Positions 59,883 through 64,000 of a stretch of 64,000 nt of DNA are shown piece after piece. The stretch's first letter is position 1. The number at the start of each line of letters is the position of its first letter. The notes beneath the pieces are model-generated. The model saw nothing but the letters and a program-made list of their open reading frames with translations. It had not been told where the DNA came from and did no database searches. A program made the translations under genes and the position numbers. The stretch is from Colius striatus (taxonomy: Eukaryota; Chordata; Aves; Coliiformes; Coliidae). The stretch lies in assembly GCF_028858725.1 (NCBI RefSeq), contig NC_084763.1, positions 53,824,152 through 53,888,151 of the forward strand, read 5' to 3'.

Positions 59883-62800
59883 CTGCTATCACAACCAGTA
59901 GTTAAGTTCATAGACACCAAGTACACCTTTAAAATACTTTCTCCGATATCAAATTCAACTAGAAAGTATGATAAAACCAACAAGACTTAAGTACACAACA
60001 ATGCACTTGGAATCTAGACTAGGAAAAAACATCAGAGCTCATCTGTTACTGGAAATTCAGTATGATAATACAAACAATTCCTTTCACTCTCAGCAGAATG
60101 GAGGGTGGCACTCGGGTGGTTCTGTGGCTCTTTTCTTGCCTCCTGTGATGTTTCTGACCATTCCAGTTAGCAACAGCCACCTACCACCACGCTCCAGACA
60201 ACAAGAGAGCATGCAGAAGCAGGACAGAGTGCAGAAGAATTGAAGGGACCCACGCCAGGAGAGGGCAGGTATCAGTGGAGAGCTGACAGATGCCTGCTGG
60301 CAAACAGCCACTAAAGTGACTTTTCGAGGGCTCAGGAGGTAAACTCCAGCAGAGAACCACAGTACAAAACCATGGCTCTTGTAGAGAAGTGTTTGGGGGC
60401 TTTGGTGTTCTTTTGGTTAAGAAAAAAGTGCAATTGAATGTGGTATGAATACAGTTTGTATTATGATACTAATGGTATCACTGACCACCTGTTTTTCTCA
60501 GCAATAACTCCATGTCTTCACGGTAAGGAAAAATCCAACTTTGACCTCAGAATTTGAAGAGCTTAAGAATAAAGTGTGCTGACAAGAAAACCAGGAGGAG
60601 AGTGATATTAACACCTATTTCCTAACACACCACTACTATTAAAAGACTGAAATAAAAATTACCAGGTAATAACAAACCTACTCTTCACCAGCACAATGCT
60701 TTGAAATCACTGCAAAACGAACAAGTGGCGTTATTTAACTCATTCGGGAGGTTCGTTGCGTCAACCTGCTCTGATTCCCAAACCACGGCCAAAGACTTTC
60801 CAAGCTTAAATGCTAAATTTAAAAGAAACAGTTGATGGTGAGATCGAATAATCCATCTCACGTGAGGTGGAGAACATGGAGACAACATCACCTCTGGTAG
60901 CACAAAACTGAAGCACGTTTTCACAGTTTTACAGGTGCTTTGTTTGTGAGACTGTTCTGAATTTAGCAAAGTTAGTCTGAAGTCTGCCCTTCTATATAGA
61001 GTTGTCTAAAAATAGGGATTGCCTCAAGGGCAACCCATGGACTTATCTCCTTTCTATTTTGTGGAAAAGAGCTAGGAGAAAGGAGGCAATTTTGTCCTTC
61101 AGCCACAGATCCTGGCAGGTGGGTTTCTTAGCAACCCAGAAAGTAAAATGACAGGCAACTGGACAGGAACAAATCTGTCTTTTGTCAGAAACTCATGAAA
61201 AAAGCAACATATTTCAATTTGGTAATTTGATAAATTTGACAAAGTCTTCATTTTCTAAGACAACATTTTGTTCTGTGAATCTCCCAGTGACCAGCTGGGC
61301 TGCTCCACGTGTTCCTAATTCAAAACAAATGGTACAGATGAGAAGAAGGTAATGGAGACAGCAGTCAAATGTCTTTTTCACTCTTGTTTTTCTGATTCTC
61401 AAGGTGATTCTGATTTGCCAGAAAAGGAATGTAGCGGTTGCAAACATCAATAGATGCCTTCAAGGTGAACCAAAATGACTCAGAGGAGGTGAATGATAAA
61501 TAGAATCAAGTGAAAAGCTGGAGAGCCTAAAGCAATGCCTGCTTTGGGTCTGTAAACACACTTTTATTAATACACAACCACGACTGTGTTTAAGGCACAT
61601 GAACTGGGCACACCTGTGAAACCCTTTAATTCTCATCTGGTCAGATGCCAAGTATGTATGTACCCAGAGAGAGATACATGTACCCAGAGGTATATCATCG
61701 TGACCAATAAAATCTGTCTCTGCTGCAGTTGAAGAATTCCACTTTTACAGGCTCAGATGCATCTCTTCTGCTCTGAGGAGTATGTATGGAAGAGCACAAG
61801 GAATAAGCTTAGGAACAATCCCTGCAGTTCCAGAATGGTGTTAGGGCTGTTTTGATCTATGGGCAAATTCATTGATAGTAACTTTTTCCCCTCAATATTC
61901 CAGAGACACCGAGCAGGTAACGGATTAGGGTTTGTCTCAGTGCTTCATGACCAAGCCAGGTCTCAGATTTGGATTAGATTCCACAGGGCAGGAGCTTTAT
62001 GTTGTTTTGTTTTTAATAAACCTTACAGAAAGGTTTGAAACCTTTACATTATAAGGGGCTTTTTTTCCCCTTAAAATGGAGAAAGTTTGAGTTAAGCCCA
62101 TTTCTTTATTCAGGTTGTAATTTCAAAGACATAGAGGTCCTTGGAAAGAAGTTTAAGCAGTGTTGAAGGAGACAGAAGTCTGTGTCCACACAGTCAGTTT
62201 GGCTTGCTTGCTCCCTATTTCCATCCAGTGGTCCCTAAGCACCTGCTCCGTATATGTGAGGTTGCTCCAGTCTTCTTTTTGGGATTACCCAACTACTTCC
62301 CTAGAAGAGGAAACCTGAGAAGAGTTGTCAAGACAGTTTACTCCAAAGCTGTCCATGAGAAAGACAGGAGTGCTATGGTCTTCACTGACTTAATTTCAAA
62401 CAGTCCCAGAGGGCCTCACACCTTTAAGCAGCTCGAGCCATGCAATGCACACATCATGCCATAAAAATACTACTCTGGCAGCTGTCCACACAAATCTCTC
62501 ATTACAATGTGCAATGTACACCTGGGACTGAGAAACCACAAACCCCAATTGCCTCTCATGGCAAAGGGGTGCTGCACTGGACACAGGGAGAGCGGCTCCA
62601 ATGCTCTGCACTGCAGATATGGCTGGTGGCATGGGTTTTCCACTGCAGAACAGTGCACAAAACCAGCACAGGCATAGCCTTTACATTCCCCACACAGAGG
62701 CTCTTCACACTATTGAGAAAATGGGTTCAGACACCGTGATTAGAAGAGAAACCCATTCCAAAAGTGTGACAGGCTCAGGTTTGAGACGTCAGCTCAGAAC

Positions 62801-64000
62801 GTATCGCAGGAAAAGGAAAGGAACGTAAAGGTTCTGTGTTCCCCAGGGGACCCCCATGGCTTTGCATTTTTGGATTAGCAGACCTACAAACAAACTGTGA
62901 AACTGCAAACACATTCTCATTTTTAGTCATTAAAATAAAAGCCTGTTAATTTGTAAGGAGACAGCACAACATTCAGATGAGGGTTATTAAAGCTCCGTTT
63001 AGTTCCTCCAGAGAACGTGGTTAATGAAATGAGTATGTGAACTATAAATGCACACCCAGAAGGCATAGAAAACACTTGAGCGAAACAGTAAACATGTCTA
63101 CAAAGCAAAAGTTTATCTAGCAAAGTGTGCACACAATACTGAATTTCATACTCAGAAATTCTTCCAGCTCACAATTGTTTCAGGGTGTTTCAGCTCTGAG
63201 GACAGAAAAAAAGGCAGAAATGAGCTATAACTTACAGTCCCTTTTCCTGCAGCTGCTTTTGAAAGCAAGAGATAGCCTGAAAGGTGGCTGAAACCATTTT
63301 TCTTGTTAAAGAACAAACCTGTCAAGTCTGTGGTCTTGTAATGGGAAATTAATTTGTTGGCACAAAACATCGCTTTGTAAGACCACAGAAGCAAACAGCA
63401 AGTTTTTGGCACTTGGATTTGGCTGCAGATATTTTTTTCTCCTTTCTTTTTCTAAAAGGAGAAATTCCATTCTTAGCTAAAGTTATGAATTTTAACTGAC
63501 ACAGGCCTGTAACTTATGGGCATAAATGGAACTTGAGTGGAAATGTAGAGGTAGTAGGTCACTGTGTTCTCAGCCTCAGAGGTGTGACTCACTATCATGA
63601 AGCAGCATCTTTAAAGACCTCATTTCATACCATGCAACACATATACAAAGGAGAGGATCTCCTGATGCTGAAAACCTTAATACAATTAAACCAAGCAAAA
63701 GCTGAAGGAGAAAAGAGAGGACAAAATATGCCCCAGGTCAGCAGGCAGGTCAGTGTGGGGGTGGGAATGAAGCCTGCTTTTCCCAGCTGCCAGGCAGCTC
63801 ACAACATCCTGCCTCTCGAGGGCTTTCTGCACCATGTGCAGTGAGGCTCAAGTTTTACATCAGACTGGCTAGAAGGAAGTATGCTCTTTTCACAGCAATG
63901 GCCAATGAATAAAAGAACAAAGGAAGCACTGGAAGGGCAACTTTGACCTTGAGACTTCACTGATACAGTTAGTCATTTGCAACTTCCCCAACTGCAGAGC
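59883..64000 (-). other. CACNB2: CACNB2 last intron, continues beyond window
   Basis: The penultimate CACNB2 exon should encode the peptide ending in LSPTLASNSQ. I did not find it here, so the intron extends past 64000. The interval contains short open frames only and no repeat I can name. Confidence 0.7.

Noticed and set aside
62141-62739. 107- and 99-codon plus-strand frames in the CACNB2 last intron
   Set aside because: They do not encode CACNB2 sequence and show no recognisable domain or splice structure.

Overview
This window is vertebrate nuclear DNA, almost certainly from a bird. Coding sequence is split into short exons with GT-AG introns. The background is AT-rich with two sharp CpG islands near the middle. 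The dominant repeats are CR1 LINE 3' ends of the avian type, and there is one avian-type solo LTR. I found no bacterial-style operon, CRISPR array, rRNA or tRNA gene.

Three protein-coding genes are supported by exon-by-exon translation. ARL5B (minus strand, coding 19493-31110, six exons, 179 aa, complete) encodes an Arf-like small GTPase. NSUN6 (plus strand, coding 35321-51778, eleven coding exons, 468 aa, complete) encodes a tRNA cytosine-5 methyltransferase. The terminal coding exon of CACNB2 (minus strand, 59394-59882) encodes the C-terminal 162 residues of the voltage-gated calcium channel beta-2 subunit; the rest of that gene lies beyond the right edge. ARL5B and NSUN6 are head to head across about 4.2 kb that holds both CpG islands. 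NSUN6 and CACNB2 are tail to tail. From memory, this order and orientation match human chromosome 10p12, which supports orthology. The three genes have no known joint pathway.

Layout: 1-14.9 kb is intergenic, with no recognisable gene, one degenerate MIR-like SINE and one solo LTR flanked by a perfect 5-bp target duplication. About 14.9-19.5 kb is the probable long 3' UTR of ARL5B. 19.5-31.1 kb is the body of ARL5B. 30.85-32.75 kb holds the two CpG islands, separated by a CR1 fragment. 35.3-52.5 kb is NSUN6, with at least five CR1 fragments and one MIR in its introns. 52.5-58.1 kb is intergenic. About 58.1-59.4 kb is the probable CACNB2 3' UTR, and 59.9-64 kb is its last intron.

The genes are conserved and ordinary, and I see no undescribed multi-gene system. 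The observations most worth checking are small: a tandem 5' splice site in ARL5B exon 1 that could remove three residues in frame, a TAGCAG tandem acceptor at the CACNB2 last exon, a CR1 relic between the two promoters, the clean solo LTR with a G-quadruplex motif, and an unexplained 306-nt open frame in an NSUN6 intron.
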